A DNA stretch of 64,000 nucleotides from Qipengyuania pelagi (GCF_009827295.1 NZ_WTYD01000001.1:1736001-1800000); one strand, 5' to 3'; counted from the stretch's first letter, positions 1-9,532 are shown. Notes: a model not told the origin generated them from the letters alone. Made by a program: numbers and translations.

Positions 1-207
1 ATCGGCCATGAACGCCTCCCAGGAGCCAAATTCGACCAGCCGGATATGCTGCCAGTAATCGAGGCCGGAGCGCTTCACGCGCTTGTCCGAAATCTCGAAG
101 CCGAGCGGGTGGATCAGGATCAACTCCATATCGAGCGCCACGCAGGTGCGCCCCACCGCACCGGTGTTGCCGGGTATCTCGGGCTGGACGAGGACGATGG
201 AGGTCAT
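1..207 (-). CDS. trmL: tRNA (cytidine(34)-2'-O)-methyltransferase TrmL, N-terminal part
   Basis: This is the first 69 codons of a SPOUT-class methyltransferase that runs off the left edge of the window. The visible N-terminus reads [20 protein letters not shown], followed by LIHPLGFEI and KRSGLDYW. These are the conserved opening of TrmL/YibK, which 2'-O-methylates the wobble nucleotide of certain leucine tRNAs. The knotted C-terminal SAM-binding part is outside the window. The ATG at 207 overlaps the stop of the upstream GIY-YIG gene by one base (TGATG), so translation may be coupled. It is the last visible gene of the gat operon run. Confidence 0.88.
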   Translation of the reverse strand, partial: MTSIVLVQPEIPGNTGAVGRTCVALDMELILIHPLGFEISDKRVKRSGLDYWQHIRLVEFGSWEAFMAD

Positions 208-1103
208 CAGTTGTCGTTCAGGCCATCGGGCCAGTAGCTGCCCAGCCGGGTCTTCCAGCTTGTCTCGATACGCACCAGCTCGTCCTGCGGGAGATCGGGC
301 GATACGCGTTGCAGGATCGAAAACGTAAAATTCTGCGGATCTCGATCTTTGAGGTGCTTATTCCCGCCGTGTCCGGAACGGGCATAATCGCGCCACCGCT
401 GAAGAAGGTTCTCGTTTCCACCCGCAGAGCCAACGTATAGCCTCCGGTCCGAGCGATCGATTATCAGATAAACGCCCCGCCATTGTCGCAAGGCATCGCA
501 CCATTTTCGTGGCAGTATCGCAATCTGGGCTCGAGTGAGGCTAATGTCCGACCACACGGGCATATCGCGCGCAAGCAAATCGTCTTCGGCGATAGCCAAA
601 ACGGGGAAGACATTGCGATCGGCCCAGCGATACCATGACCGCTCCAAGCCGGGCCATTGAATGATGAGCTTACGCTTCCAGTCCTCGAGAAATTCGGTCT
701 CGAGCAATTTGAACTGGGCGATCGTCTCGCGAGTGGCTCCCCCCGAAGCACCGGCCATTCCGTATGTTTCAAGTTCTTGGTGTAGCGGACGAGCCGCCCA
801 TTGCCTGCTGGTGAGGTCTTCCCAACCGTCGATGTCGTAGAGACCGACGAACACAGCCTCACCCGGCCCGCGTCGCAAGAAACTGGCAACATGACGCGCA
901 CGCTTCACAGCGGATTCGGTTCGGGAGTTGTGCGTATTCTGGTAGCAATCGAACAGATCGGGACGCTCGGCCACGATCCAGTCGAAATTTCGATTGAGCT
1001 CAGGCTCGGTCGGTCGATGGCGAAAAACCACAACCTTGGCCGGGTCGATATTCGCGCCCTCCAGCAAAGCATTGAAGGTCAATGCCGGAGAGCAAGCGAT
1101 CAC
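207..1103 (-). CDS. GIY-YIG nuclease-family protein
   Basis: A 298-residue protein with a C-terminal GIY-YIG nuclease domain from about residue 205. G210-V-Y212 starts the first strand, Y223-V-G225 the second, followed by a basic helix (R236, R238) and a likely metal-binding Glu280. These are the family's catalytic elements, so nuclease chemistry is plausible. The first ~200 residues are rich in Trp and Arg and match no domain I recognise. The start is GTG at 1103, inside the gatB stop (GTGA overlap), and the stop overlaps trmL by one base. Many genomes lack such a gene between gatB and trmL, so it may be an acquired insertion. Function (repair, defence or RNA processing) is open. Confidence 0.72.
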   Translation of the reverse strand: MIACSPALTFNALLEGANIDPAKVVVFRHRPTEPELNRNFDWIVAERPDLFDCYQNTHNSRTESAVKRARHVASFLRRGPGEAVFVGLYDIDGWEDLTSRQWAARPLHQELETYGMAGASGGATRETIAQFKLLETEFLEDWKRKLIIQWPGLERSWYRWADRNVFPVLAIAEDDLLARDMPVWSDISLTRAQIAILPRKWCDALRQWRGVYLIIDRSDRRLYVGSAGGNENLLQRWRDYARSGHGGNKHLKDRDPQNFTFSILQRVSPDLPQDELVRIETSWKTRLGSYWPDGLNDN

Positions 1104-2596
1104 CCCAGCCGGTCCTTCAGAATCTGATTCACCACCGCCGGATTGGCCTTGCCCTGCATCGCCTTCATCGTCTGGCCGACGAAGAAGCCGAACAGCTTGT
1201 CCTTGCCGCCGCGATATTGGTCTACCTTGTCCTGATTGGCGGCAATGATGTCGTCCACCGCGGCCTCGATCGCGCCGGTGTCGCTGACCTGCTTCAGGCC
1301 CTCTGCATCGGCGATTTCCTCGGGATCGCGGCCGGACTTGAGGACGATCTCGTAAATCTCCTTCGCCTGCCCGCCCGAAATCTCGCCCTTGTCCTGCATG
1401 GCGAGGATGCTCGCCTGCGCCTCGGCAGTGGCGTTGGCGGGATCGGCTTCCTCGCCGAGCGACTTCATCACGCCCGGCGCCACGGACAGCGCCCAGTTCG
1501 CGGTCTGCGTAGCGACTTGGGGTTCCGGCTTGCCGATCTTGGCCGCGACCGCGCCCAGCAGCGTTTCGAAGCGCGCATAGGTCTCGACCTCGGCGGTCAG
1601 CTCGCGCGCATTATAGGGCGTCAGCCCCAGCTCGCTCTCATAGCGCCGCCGTTTGGCGTCGGGCAGTTCGGGTAGCGAGGCGCGACAATCGTCGAGGAAG
1701 CTTTCCTCCAGCTCCAGCGGCAGCAGGTCGGGATCGGGGAAATAGCGGTAATCATGCGCGTCTTCCTTCGACCGCATGGTCCGCGTGGTGCCGGTGCCCG
1801 GATCGAACAGGCGCGTTTCCTGATCGACGCTGCCGCCGCTCTCCAGCACATCGACCTGGCGATTGGCCTCGTATTCGATGACCTGCATGACGAAGCGCAC
1901 GCTGTTGACGTTCTTCGTCTCGGTCCGCGTGCCGAATTCCTCGCCCGGCTTGCGCACGGAAACGTTCACGTCCGCGCGCATCGAGCCTTCTTCCATGTTC
2001 CCGTCGCACGATCCGACATAGCGCAGGATCGAACGCAGCTTGCGCACATAGGCCCCGGCCTCCGCCGGTGAGCGCATATCGGGGCGGCTGACGATCTCCA
2101 TCAGGGCGACACCGCTGCGATTGAGATCGACATAGGACATGGTCGGATGCTGATCGTGCATCAGCTTGCCCGCATCCTGTTCGACATGGATGCGCTCGAT
2201 CCCGATGACCTTGTCTTGCGGAATGCCCGCCTTCTCGTCCGCCTCGATCGTCAGCTGCCCCTCGCCGACGATGGGGTGGTAGAGCTGGCTGATCTGGTAG
2301 CCCTGCGGCAGGTCGGCGTAGAAGTAGTTCTTGCGGTCGAACCGGCTGTAGCGGTTGATCTGCGCGTCGATCGCCATGCCAGTGCGCACGGCCTGGCGGA
2401 TGCATTCGCGGTTCGGCACCGGGAGCATTCCCGGCATGGCGGCATCGACGAGGCTGACCTGCGAATTCGGCTCCGCGCCGAAGGCGGTGCTGGCGCCCGA
2501 AAACAGCTTGGCCGCGCTCGTCACCTGCGCGTGGACTTCGAGGCCGATCACGACCTCCCATTCGCCCGTCGCGCCCTGGATGCGGTACTCACTCAT
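1100..2596 (-). CDS. gatB: Aspartyl/glutamyl-tRNA amidotransferase subunit B
   Basis: The 498-residue GatB subunit of the GatCAB amidotransferase, which converts Glu-tRNA(Gln) and/or Asp-tRNA(Asn) to the amidated forms. It binds and phosphorylates the mischarged tRNA. The N-terminal signature [12 protein letters not shown], the motifs [19 protein letters not shown] and EMNLGRS-like [15 protein letters not shown], and the C-terminal YqeY-like tail domain are all present. Length is normal for the family. The ATG at 2596 lies within the preceding small membrane ORF, and the stop overlaps the GIY-YIG gene by four bases, so the whole run is one operon. Confidence 0.97.
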   Translation of the reverse strand: MSEYRIQGATGEWEVVIGLEVHAQVTSAAKLFSGASTAFGAEPNSQVSLVDAAMPGMLPVPNRECIRQAVRTGMAIDAQINRYSRFDRKNYFYADLPQGYQISQLYHPIVGEGQLTIEADEKAGIPQDKVIGIERIHVEQDAGKLMHDQHPTMSYVDLNRSGVALMEIVSRPDMRSPAEAGAYVRKLRSILRYVGSCDGNMEEGSMRADVNVSVRKPGEEFGTRTETKNVNSVRFVMQVIEYEANRQVDVLESGGSVDQETRLFDPGTGTTRTMRSKEDAHDYRYFPDPDLLPLELEESFLDDCRASLPELPDAKRRRYESELGLTPYNARELTAEVETYARFETLLGAVAAKIGKPEPQVATQTANWALSVAPGVMKSLGEEADPANATAEAQASILAMQDKGEISGGQAKEIYEIVLKSGRDPEEIADAEGLKQVSDTGAIEAAVDDIIAANQDKVDQYRGGKDKLFGFFVGQTMKAMQGKANPAVVNQILKDRLG

Positions 2597-2735
2597 CGTC
2601 CATCACCTTACCGTCGGAATCGAAACGCGCCTCGCCGGTCTTGCCCCGGCTCGCCACCCAGACCGGGACCACGCACAAAGTCACGAGGACCGCGATCGAC
2701 GCGATCCATTCGACCGGGCCCCAGCCTAGCACCAC
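2589..2735 (-). CDS. Small single-pass membrane protein between gatA and gatB
   Basis: A 48-residue reading frame starting at GTG 2735 (or 2732) and ending at TGA 2589. It overlaps the end of gatA by 10 bases and the start of gatB by 8. A GGAGG sequence lies a few bases before the GTG, inside the last codons of gatA. The product has one hydrophobic segment (about residues 9-29, [20 protein letters not shown]) followed by a short charged tail ending KVMDDE, as expected for a one-pass inner-membrane protein. Function is unknown. The membrane segment, ribosome site and tight fit between two essential genes argue that it is translated. Confidence 0.55.
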   Translation of the reverse strand: MVLGWGPVEWIASIAVLVTLCVVPVWVASRGKTGEARFDSDGKVMDDE

Positions 2736-4210
2736 CAGGCCTCCGGCTTGGCCGTGAACCCGGCCCGCTGTTCGATCGCGAGGCCTGCGTTCAGCACGCC
2801 CTGTTCGTCGAAGGGCTTGCCCACGATCTGGAGGCCGAGCGGCAGGCCGTCCGCGTTGAGACCGGCGGGCACGCTCATCGCCGGGAGCCCCGCGAGGCTG
2901 GCGGGCACGGCAAAGACGTCGTTCAGATACATGGTCAGCGGATCGTCGTTGAGCGACCCCAGCGGGAAGCTCGCAGTCGGAGTCGTCGGCGCGAGGATGG
3001 CGTCGCATTGCGACCAGGCGTTCTCGAAATCCCGGGCGACGAGCGCACGGACCTTCTGCGCCTGCGTGTAATAGGCGTCGTAGAAGCCCGCGCTCAAGAC
3101 ATAGGTGCCGATCAGGATGCGGCGCTTGACCTCGTCCCCGAACCCGTCGGCGCGCGTGGCGGCGTACATGTCCTGAAGGCCTGCCCCGTCCGGCAGGTCG
3201 CGCAGGCCGTAGCGCACCCCGTCATAGCGGGCGAGATTGCTCGACGCTTCGGCGGGCGCGATGATGTAATAGGCGGGCAGCGCGTATTTGGTGTGGGGCA
3301 GCGCAATATCGACGATCTCGGCGCCCGCATCGCGCAGCCATTCCTTGCCCTGCTCCCAGCTGGAGAGAATTTCCGCGTCGGTCCCGTCCATGCGGTATTC
3401 GCGCGGGATGCCGATGCGCTTGCCCTTGAGATCGGCGTCGAGCGCGGCTTCCCAGTTCGGCACGTCCATCTGGAGGCTGGTCGCATCTTTGGGATCGAAG
3501 CCCGCCATCGCTTCGAGCATGATGGCGCAATCTTCCACGCTGCGCGCCATCGGACCCGCCTGATCGAGGCTGCTGGCGAAGGCGACGACGCCCCAGCGGC
3601 TGCACCTTCCATAGGTCGGCTTGATACCGGTGATCCCCGCGAAAGCAGCGGGCTGGCGGATCGAGCCGCCCGTGTCCGTGCCGGTGGCGGCAGGCGCGAT
3701 CCGCGCGGCGACCGCGGCGCTGGACCCGCCGGAGGAACCGCCCGGGCTCATCGCGGCATTGGTGCCCGCCTTCTTCCAGGGCGAAGAGACATTGCCGAAA
3801 TAGCTGGTCTCGTTCGACGATCCCATCGCGAACTGGTCGAGATTGAGCTTTCCGAGCATCCCCGCGCCCGCTTCCCACAATTTCTGCGAGACGGTGCTTT
3901 CATAGCGCGGGACGAAGCCTTCGAGGATGTGGCTCGCGGCGGTGGTCTGCACCCCGTCGGTGCAGAACAGGTCCTTCATCCCGATCGGCACGCCGCCCAT
4001 TTTACCCAGATCCTCGCCCTTGGCGCGCTTCGCGTCGACGGCGTCGGCGGCGGCCAGCGCGTGATCGGGCGTGGTTACGATGAAGGCGTTCAGCGCGCTC
4101 GCCTTTTCGACGGCGACGTTGAAGGCTTCGGCGGCCTCGCGCGCGGTGAAATCGCCGCTGGCGATGCCGTCACGCAGGGCCTTTACGCCCAGTTCGGTCA
4201 GGTCGGTCAT
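2726..4210 (-). CDS. gatA: Aspartyl/glutamyl-tRNA amidotransferase subunit A
   Basis: The 494-residue amidase subunit of GatCAB, which releases ammonia from glutamine. The amidase-signature Ser-cisSer-Lys triad is visible: Lys79 in [10 protein letters not shown], Ser159 in SPGGSSGGS, and Ser183 in [12 protein letters not shown]. Length fits the family. It starts one base after the gatC stop and ends inside the small membrane ORF, in the order gatC-gatA-ORF-gatB. Confidence 0.98.
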   Translation of the reverse strand: MTDLTELGVKALRDGIASGDFTAREAAEAFNVAVEKASALNAFIVTTPDHALAAADAVDAKRAKGEDLGKMGGVPIGMKDLFCTDGVQTTAASHILEGFVPRYESTVSQKLWEAGAGMLGKLNLDQFAMGSSNETSYFGNVSSPWKKAGTNAAMSPGGSSGGSSAAVAARIAPAATGTDTGGSIRQPAAFAGITGIKPTYGRCSRWGVVAFASSLDQAGPMARSVEDCAIMLEAMAGFDPKDATSLQMDVPNWEAALDADLKGKRIGIPREYRMDGTDAEILSSWEQGKEWLRDAGAEIVDIALPHTKYALPAYYIIAPAEASSNLARYDGVRYGLRDLPDGAGLQDMYAATRADGFGDEVKRRILIGTYVLSAGFYDAYYTQAQKVRALVARDFENAWSQCDAILAPTTPTASFPLGSLNDDPLTMYLNDVFAVPASLAGLPAMSVPAGLNADGLPLGLQIVGKPFDEQGVLNAGLAIEQRAGFTAKPEAWWC

Positions 4211-4211
4211 A

Positions 4212-4514
4212 TTATTCGATCACCTTGGGCACACCGAAAAAGCCGTGTTCGGCGGCGGGCGCGTTGGCCAGCACATCCTCGCGGCGGCCACCAGCGGTCT
4301 GGGGGATGGCGTCGACCTCGTCGTCGCGCAGGCGAAGCGTGTTGGGGATCACCGCCGTCATCGGCTCGACCCCGGTCACGTCGACCTCGCCCAATTGTTC
4401 CACCCAGTCGAGGATGTTGTTGAGTTCGGGCACCATGTTGTCGAGCGCATCGTCGCCCATACGGATGCGCGCCAGGGAGGCGATCTTCGCCACTTCGTCT
4501 CGTGTAACCGACAT
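4212..4514 (-). CDS. gatC: Aspartyl/glutamyl-tRNA amidotransferase subunit C
   Basis: The 100-residue GatC subunit, which wraps around GatA and stabilises its contact with GatB. The start [19 protein letters not shown] and the [11 protein letters not shown] helix match the family. The ATG at 4514 is preferred over a longer upstream frame because the protein then has normal family length. It is the first gene of the gat operon. The only sequence before it is the 55-base gap to the FKBP gene on the same strand. Confidence 0.95.
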   Translation of the reverse strand: MSVTRDEVAKIASLARIRMGDDALDNMVPELNNILDWVEQLGEVDVTGVEPMTAVIPNTLRLRDDEVDAIPQTAGGRREDVLANAPAAEHGFFGVPKVIE

Positions 4515-4569
4515 GTGCGCCGCGTTAGCCGCGCGGCACCATGCCTTCAAGACTTTCGACGCGCGCCGC

Positions 4570-5181
4570 TTATTGCGCGGGGGCCGGCGGGGGAGGCGCA
4601 GCGCGCCCCTCCTCGGCACCGGGGGCACCGGGGGCACCGGGGGCGCCCGGAGCGCCGCCCTGCTGCATCTGGAGCGTCTGCTGCAGAGCCTGGAGACGCT
4701 GTTCGAAATCCGCCGCGCTCATCGATTCGATCAGCTCGACTTCGAAGATCAGGGGCGAATTGGGCGGAATCGGCGAACCGGGAGGCGGCTCGGCGCCATA
4801 GCCCTGATCGCCCGGAATGGTCAGGCGATAGGTGCCGCCCGGCTGCATCTGCTGGACGCCTTCCGAAAAGGCCGGGAGCATCCGGTCGAGCGGAAGCGGC
4901 GTGCCTTCGGGGAAGATGCCCTGCACCGGCAGGGGAATGTCCTGCGATTCGTCGAACACCGTGCCATCCGGCAGCGTGCCCTTGTAGCGGACGAAGACCA
5001 CGTCGCTCGGCCCCGGCATCGCGCCCGAACCCGCGCTCAGTTCCTCGAGATCGAGACCCTGCGGCATCGCCGCCCAGGCGAGCCCGGCGCCGAACACGAT
5101 CGCGGCGAGAATGCCGAGCCACAATTTGGTCAGCGAGCCCTTGGCGATGGGCTGGAGGGGAACGCGGGTGATCTCGGTCAT
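4570..5181 (-). CDS. Membrane-anchored FKBP-type peptidyl-prolyl cis-trans isomerase with collagen-like tail
   Basis: A 203-residue protein with an N-terminal transmembrane segment (about 18-38) and an FKBP domain (about 58-152) containing [16 protein letters not shown] and [16 protein letters not shown]. It catalyses prolyl isomerisation, probably on the periplasmic side. After the domain come a Gln-rich helix and a collagen-like run of Gly-Ala-Pro triplets (about 176-188), then a Pro-rich tail. In DNA this is a GC-rich 9-base tandem repeat near 4616-4650. The start MTEITRV at 5181 is preferred over an upstream frame that has no signal-like sequence. Confidence 0.88.
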   Translation of the reverse strand: MTEITRVPLQPIAKGSLTKLWLGILAAIVFGAGLAWAAMPQGLDLEELSAGSGAMPGPSDVVFVRYKGTLPDGTVFDESQDIPLPVQGIFPEGTPLPLDRMLPAFSEGVQQMQPGGTYRLTIPGDQGYGAEPPPGSPIPPNSPLIFEVELIESMSAADFEQRLQALQQTLQMQQGGAPGAPGAPGAPGAEEGRAAPPPPAPAQ

Positions 5182-5241
5182 GAAAACACTGTCCTGCAAA
5201 GTGTCTGCATGGGCCCCGTAAAAGTTCGGGGCCCGATACGC

Positions 5242-5267
5242 AAAAGGGCGCGGATGGCTCCGCGCCC
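5242..5267 (-). terminator. Rho-independent terminator of rpsU
   Basis: Downstream of rpsU on the minus strand a perfect 9-bp stem (GGGCGCGGA pairing with TCCGCGCCC) with a 4-base loop is followed by TTTTG. A second GC-rich hairpin (GGGCCCCG/CGGGGCCC, 5211-5234) lies further down, in the leader of the FKBP gene. Confidence 0.8.
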
Positions 5268-5299
5268 TCATGGCTTTTCTACGCTAGGCGCGCAACGGG

Positions 5300-5506
5300 T
5301 TACTTGACCCCGTCGCGTTCCATCCGCTTGCGCTCCATCTTGCGGGCGCGGCGAACGGCAGCGGCCTTTTCGCGGGCGCGCTTCTCGCTCGGCTTTTCGT
5401 AATGGCGGCGCAGCTTCATTTCGCGATACACGCCTTCGCGCTGCAGCTTCTTCTTGAGCGCGCGCAGGGCCTGATCGACATTGTTATCGCGAACCATGAT
5501 CTGCAT
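5300..5506 (-). CDS. rpsU: 30S ribosomal protein S21
   Basis: A 68-residue, very basic protein. The start [20 protein letters not shown] and the Arg/Lys-rich tail are typical of bS21 of the small ribosomal subunit, which helps translation initiation. The ATG at 5506 is chosen; MVRDN three codons later is a possible alternative. The gene is monocistronic, with its own terminator, and is divergent from crcB across about 220 bases in which I see no further gene. Confidence 0.96.
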   Translation of the reverse strand: MQIMVRDNNVDQALRALKKKLQREGVYREMKLRRHYEKPSEKRAREKAAAVRRARKMERKRMERDGVK

Positions 5507-5726
5507 AAAACTTCGATACCTCGACTTACGGGCCAGAGCCCGCCATGCGGGGTTCGCCTCCTTGAAACGGTTTCGCCAGACTAACGAAAAACGCGCCGAA
5601 TCCGTTCCGGATCGGCTCGACCGGCGCGCTGTTACGGATTCGTGAGCGAAAAGGCAACCCGCTACATGTCCGAAAAGCCGCATCAGCCGGGATGACGGCT
5701 GCTCCGCTTGCCGCTAGGGAGGGCCG

Positions 5727-6146
5727 ATGTCGTCTGTCTCCTCCTTCTCTCCCCTCGTCGCCTCGCTGCATGTCGCCATCGGCGGCGCAGTGGGCGCGGT
5801 CCTGCGTTACCAGACCGGCCGCGCGATGACCGCCTGGCTCGGCGCGCCTGCCATGTCGGTGTTCCCCTGGGCGACGCTGGCCGTCAACGCGCTAGGTAGC
5901 CTGTTGATGGGAATGCTCGCGGGCTGGCTGGCGCGTCATGGCAATGTCGGCAGCGAGCAATTGCGCCTCCTGCTCGGCGTCGGCCTCCTGGGCGGCTTCA
6001 CCACATTCAGCGCCTTCAGCCTGGAAATGGTGCTGCTGATCGAGCGCGGGCAATTCGTCATCGCCGGGCTTTACGCCATCCTGTCCTTCGCGCTCGGGAT
6101 CAGCGCGCTCCTGTTCGGGCTCGTCGTGATGAGGAATTTCGCATGA
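5727..6146 (+). CDS. crcB: Fluoride ion channel CrcB/Fluc
   Basis: A 139-residue protein with four membrane helices. The family signatures GGAVGAVLRYQTGR near the N-terminus and LLGGFTTFSAFSLE in the third helix are present; the Phe and Ser/Thr residues of the second line the fluoride pathway. It works as a dual-topology dimer exporting fluoride. I could not fit a fluoride riboswitch in the leader. It opens a run of six tightly packed genes; rluC/D overlaps its stop by four bases (ATGA). Confidence 0.93.
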   Translation: MSSVSSFSPLVASLHVAIGGAVGAVLRYQTGRAMTAWLGAPAMSVFPWATLAVNALGSLLMGMLAGWLARHGNVGSEQLRLLLGVGLLGGFTTFSAFSLEMVLLIERGQFVIAGLYAILSFALGISALLFGLVVMRNFA

Positions 6147-7342
6147 GCGCGCCGGACAGGAAAAGCTCGGACGAAGTGCGCCAATTCGCCGTCGCGGCGG
6201 ATGACGACGGGATCAGGCTCGATCGCTGGTTCAAGCGGCACCTGCCGCAGATCGGCTTCGCCACGGTCGGCAAATGGGCGCGCACCGGTCAGATCCGCGT
6301 GGACGGCAAGCGCGCCAAGCCCGACGACCGGCTCGTCACCGGGCAGCAGATCCGCGTGCCTCCGGGCGGCGAGACGGCGAACCGTCCGCAGAAGCAGCGC
6401 CGCCCGCTCGGCGCGGAGGAGCTGTCGCTGGCCGAAGACATGGTGGTGCTGGAGACCAAGGCCGCCATCGTCCTCAACAAGCCCCCCGGCCTCGCCACGC
6501 AAGGCGGCACCAAGACGACGCGTCATGTCGACGGCTTGCTCGATGCCTATGCGGGCGATGACGATCCGCGCCCGCGCCTCGTCCACCGGCTCGACAAGGA
6601 TACAAGCGGCATTCTCCTGATCGCGCGCACGCCGGGCAGCGCGGCGTTCTTTTCCAAGCGGTTTTCGGGGCGCAGCGCCAAGAAGGTCTATTGGGCGCTG
6701 GTGGTCGGCGTGCCCGACATCCGCGACGGCACGATCGACGCCCCCCTCGCGAAGCAACCGGGCACGGGCGGCGAGAAGATGCATGTCGATCACGAAGGGG
6801 GCCAGCCCGCCAAGACCCGCTATCGCGTGGTCGAAACCGCGGGCAAGAAAGCCGCCTGGCTCGAACTGGAGCCGCTGACCGGGCGCACCCACCAGCTGCG
6901 CGTCCATTGCGCGGCGATGGGCCATCCGATCGTGGGCGACGGGAAATATGGCGGGCAGGACGCCTTCCTCACCGGGTCGATCAGCCGCAAGATGCACCTG
7001 CACGCGCGCCGCCTCATCATCGACGAGCCCGGCGGCGGAACGGTGGATGCGACTGCCGACTTGCCCGAACATTTCGCCGGCTCGATGGAGCAGCTGGGCT
7101 TCGATCTTTTGGCGAGCGATGCGGCCCCCTTGCGCGAGGATACCGTGCCGCGATCGCGAGAGGAGAAGAAGCAGGCCGCGCGCCAGCACGCCAAGCAGTA
7201 CCGCAAAGCCCGGCGGGGCGAACGCAAGACGCGTGTGACGTCCAAACCGGGCAAAACCGGAAAGGCCGCGACGAAGCCGGGCGGACGATCTGGCGCCAAA
7301 CCCGCTTCCAAGCCTGCTTCCAGGCCGAAACCCAAGCGCTGA
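6143..7342 (+). CDS. RluC/RluD-family 23S rRNA pseudouridine synthase
   Basis: A 399-residue protein with an N-terminal S4 RNA-binding domain (about 20-80) and a pseudouridine synthase domain holding the active-site motif HRLDKDTSGILL, with catalytic Asp151. It isomerises uridines in 23S rRNA. RluC is favoured over RluD because of the S4 layout and operon position, but this is uncertain. From about residue 335 there is an unusual Lys/Arg/Ala/Pro-rich tail of some 65 residues with short repeats (KPASKPASRPKPKR), probably disordered and RNA-binding. It is coupled to crcB and to the paiB-like gene by overlaps. Confidence 0.93.
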   Translation: MSAPDRKSSDEVRQFAVAADDDGIRLDRWFKRHLPQIGFATVGKWARTGQIRVDGKRAKPDDRLVTGQQIRVPPGGETANRPQKQRRPLGAEELSLAEDMVVLETKAAIVLNKPPGLATQGGTKTTRHVDGLLDAYAGDDDPRPRLVHRLDKDTSGILLIARTPGSAAFFSKRFSGRSAKKVYWALVVGVPDIRDGTIDAPLAKQPGTGGEKMHVDHEGGQPAKTRYRVVETAGKKAAWLELEPLTGRTHQLRVHCAAMGHPIVGDGKYGGQDAFLTGSISRKMHLHARRLIIDEPGGGTVDATADLPEHFAGSMEQLGFDLLASDAAPLREDTVPRSREEKKQAARQHAKQYRKARRGERKTRVTSKPGKTGKAATKPGGRSGAKPASKPASRPKPKR

Positions 7343-7941
7343 TGCATCCCAATCCGCTCTTCCGCAGCGAGGATCGCGCCGGGATGGCCGCGCTTGTCGA
7401 TACGATCGGGTTCGGCATGATCTTTGCGCAAACCCCGACCGGCCCGCGCGTGGTCCACACCCCGCTCGTCATGTCCGGCGAAGGCCGGGTGCGGTTCCAC
7501 GTCTCGCGCGCCAATGCGCTGGCGGGCCATCTCGACGGGGCGAGCGCGCTGGCGGTAATCAACGGGCCGGACGGATATATAAGCCCGCGCTGGTACGCGG
7601 ATCGCGACACCGTGCCGACCTGGGATTACGTGGCGCTGGAACTCGAAGGGCCGGTGCGCCCTCTCGGCGCGGAGGAGCTGGAGGACTTCCTCCATACGCT
7701 CATCGCCCGCTCCGAAGCGCGGCTCGATGGCGAGCCATGGCTGGCCGAGGAAACCAGCGCGGCGAACTGGACGCGGCTGCTGCGCGGGATAGTCGGTTTC
7801 GAAATGGCCGTTAAAGAGTGGCGGCCCACCTACAAACTGTCGCAGAAGAACAGCGAGGCGGACCGGGCGCGGATCGCCGACGGCCTGATTGCGGCGGGAA
7901 ATCGCGCTCTGGCCGAAGCGATGGCGGCGGTGCCCGCATGA
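7342..7941 (+). CDS. PaiB-family FMN-binding protein
   Basis: A 199-residue protein of the PaiB/FMN-binding split-barrel family. Motifs seen are HTPLVM near residue 34, INGPDGYISPRWY, and VPTWDYVALELEGP, followed by the C-terminal KLSQKNSEADR stretch. In Bacillus PaiB is a regulator of sporulation and protease genes; in Proteobacteria the role is not established and an FMN- or heme-linked enzyme is equally possible. The ATG overlaps the preceding stop by one base (TGATG). Confidence 0.9.
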   Translation: MHPNPLFRSEDRAGMAALVDTIGFGMIFAQTPTGPRVVHTPLVMSGEGRVRFHVSRANALAGHLDGASALAVINGPDGYISPRWYADRDTVPTWDYVALELEGPVRPLGAEELEDFLHTLIARSEARLDGEPWLAEETSAANWTRLLRGIVGFEMAVKEWRPTYKLSQKNSEADRARIADGLIAAGNRALAEAMAAVPA

Positions 7942-8603
7942 CGCGCGCCGTGACGAGCTGCGTCATCTTCGATTGCGACGGCACGCTGGTGGATGGGCAG
8001 GCCTCCATCTGCGAGGCGATGGAGGCGGCTTTCGCGAGCGCCGGTCTCACCGCGCCTCACCGCAATGCGATCCGGCGGATCGTCGGCCTCAGCCTGCCCC
8101 AGGCCCTGCGCGATCTGGCGCCCGATGCCAGTGACGACCAGCGTGCCATCGTGGTCGAGGGCTACAAGACCGCCTTTCGCACGGCACGCATGGAAGGTCG
8201 GCTCCACGAACCGCTGTTCGACGGGATGGGGGACTTGCTGCGCCGCCTTCACGCCCGTGGGATCACGCTCGGCGTGGCGACCGGAAAGAGCGACCGGGGC
8301 CTTTCCTCCTGCCTCAAAACGCACGGCATCGCGGACCTGTTCGTTACGCTCCAGACCGCCGATCGCCATCCTTCCAAACCCGATCCCACCATGCTGGAGG
8401 CTGCCCTGTCCGAAGCGGGCGCCACGGCGGACCAGGCCGTAATGGTCGGCGATACGAGCTTCGACATGGAGATGGCGCGCGCCGCGGGCGTGCGCGCGAT
8501 CGGGGTATCCTGGGGCTATCACGCGCCTGCCGAATTGCTGGAATACGGCGCCTGCGGAGTAGCCGACACGATGGCCGAGCTGGAGGCGCTGATCGATGGC
8601 TGA
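7938..8603 (+). CDS. HAD-superfamily phosphatase (Gph-like)
   Basis: A 221-residue HAD-IA hydrolase. Motif I is FDCDGTLVDG, with nucleophile Asp12 and Asp14; motif II is the Thr of VATGKS; motif III is a Lys in SKPDP; motif IV is VGDTSFDMEMA. The helical cap after motif I resembles phosphoglycolate phosphatase and PpaX pyrophosphatase, but substrate cannot be read from sequence. The ATG at 7938 overlaps the paiB-like stop (ATGA). Confidence 0.9.
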   Translation: MTRAVTSCVIFDCDGTLVDGQASICEAMEAAFASAGLTAPHRNAIRRIVGLSLPQALRDLAPDASDDQRAIVVEGYKTAFRTARMEGRLHEPLFDGMGDLLRRLHARGITLGVATGKSDRGLSSCLKTHGIADLFVTLQTADRHPSKPDPTMLEAALSEAGATADQAVMVGDTSFDMEMARAAGVRAIGVSWGYHAPAELLEYGACGVADTMAELEALIDG

Positions 8604-8820
8604 CGACAAGGATGGCCACGATCCCGCGATCGGTCGCTATTACCTGATTCAGCTCCTGCGCCTCGCCTGTGCTGGCGTGGTGCTGATCGGCGGGATGGTG
8701 ATGACCGGCCGGATCGCCGCGCCCGAATGGCTCGGCGGGATCGTGCTCGTGGCGGGCGCGGTGGGCTTCTTCACGCTCCCCAACCGCCTCGCGCGCCGCT
8801 GGAGGACGCCCGAATCATGA
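8596..8820 (+). CDS. Small two-helix membrane protein
   Basis: A 74-residue protein with a charged, acidic N-terminus and two hydrophobic segments (about 22-38 and 46-60), ending in an Arg-rich segment LARRWRTPES. It starts 8 bases before the HAD stop and its TGA overlaps the atp12 ATG, so it is probably translated with them. Function is unknown. Its place just before atp12 could suggest a link to ATP synthase assembly, but that is only context. Confidence 0.78.
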   Translation: MADDKDGHDPAIGRYYLIQLLRLACAGVVLIGGMVMTGRIAAPEWLGGIVLVAGAVGFFTLPNRLARRWRTPES

Positions 8821-9512
8821 AGCGGTTCTACAAGGATGTGACCGTCGCCCCGCGCGACGGCGGCTATGCCGTGCTGTTGGACGGGCGCGCGATCCGGACG
8901 CAAGGGGGCGGCAAGCCCCAGATCGTCCCGAGCGAGGCACTGGCGCGGGTTCTGGCGCAGGAATGGGCGGATCAGGGCGAAACGATCGACCCGTCGCGCT
9001 TCGTCGCGCGCGACATGGCCGACCATGCGATCGACACGATCGCGCCCGATCCGGCGGCAACGGTGGAGAAGCTGCTCGCTTACGCCGAGACCGATACGCT
9101 GTGCTATCGCGCCGATCCCGACGAGGCGTTCTGGCACCGCCAGCAGGCGGTCTGGGAACCGCTGGTCGTCGCATTTGAACAGCGTGAGGGCGTGCGGCTG
9201 GAACGGGTGTGCGGGATCGTCCACCGCCCGCTGAAGCCCGAAACGCTGGATCGGCTGCGCGCCCGCCTCGCGGCGATGAATCCGTTCACGATGGCCGCGC
9301 TGGAATGCCTGACCGCCCTCGCCGCCTCGCTCACCATCGGCCTCGCCGCGCTTGAGCCCGAGGCGGATGCGGAAGCGCTGTGGGATGCCGCCAATCTCGA
9401 AGAGGACTGGCAGATCGAACGCTGGGGCGAGGACGAGGAAGCGGCAGAGCGCCGCGCCCATCGCCGCGACAGCTTCCTCGCGGCCCGCGATTTCGCTCAA
9501 ACGCTTGATTGA
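8817..9512 (+). CDS. ATP12-family F1-ATPase assembly chaperone
   Basis: A 231-residue Atp12-family protein, related to the mitochondrial chaperone that protects the alpha subunit of F1 ATPase before assembly. The N-terminus MKRFYKDVTV, the RAIRTQGGGKPQIVPSEALA segment, EWADQGETIDPS and the Asp/Glu-rich SLTIGLAALEPEADAEALW region are typical. Such genes are common in alphaproteobacteria. It is the last gene of the crcB run; ATGA overlap with the small membrane gene. Confidence 0.92.
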   Translation: MKRFYKDVTVAPRDGGYAVLLDGRAIRTQGGGKPQIVPSEALARVLAQEWADQGETIDPSRFVARDMADHAIDTIAPDPAATVEKLLAYAETDTLCYRADPDEAFWHRQQAVWEPLVVAFEQREGVRLERVCGIVHRPLKPETLDRLRARLAAMNPFTMAALECLTALAASLTIGLAALEPEADAEALWDAANLEEDWQIERWGEDEEAAERRAHRRDSFLAARDFAQTLD

Positions 9513-9532
9513 GTGGTGATCGGACCCTTCCG

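Noticed and set aside
2147..4423. A 758-codon open frame on the plus strand opposite gatA and gatB
   Set aside because: It is the mirror of well-supported genes in GC-rich DNA, full of Arg/Ala/Asp-rich sequence with no family likeness.
5640..5726. Fluoride riboswitch before crcB
   Set aside because: I could not find the conserved pseudoknot words with the right spacing; the leader is short.
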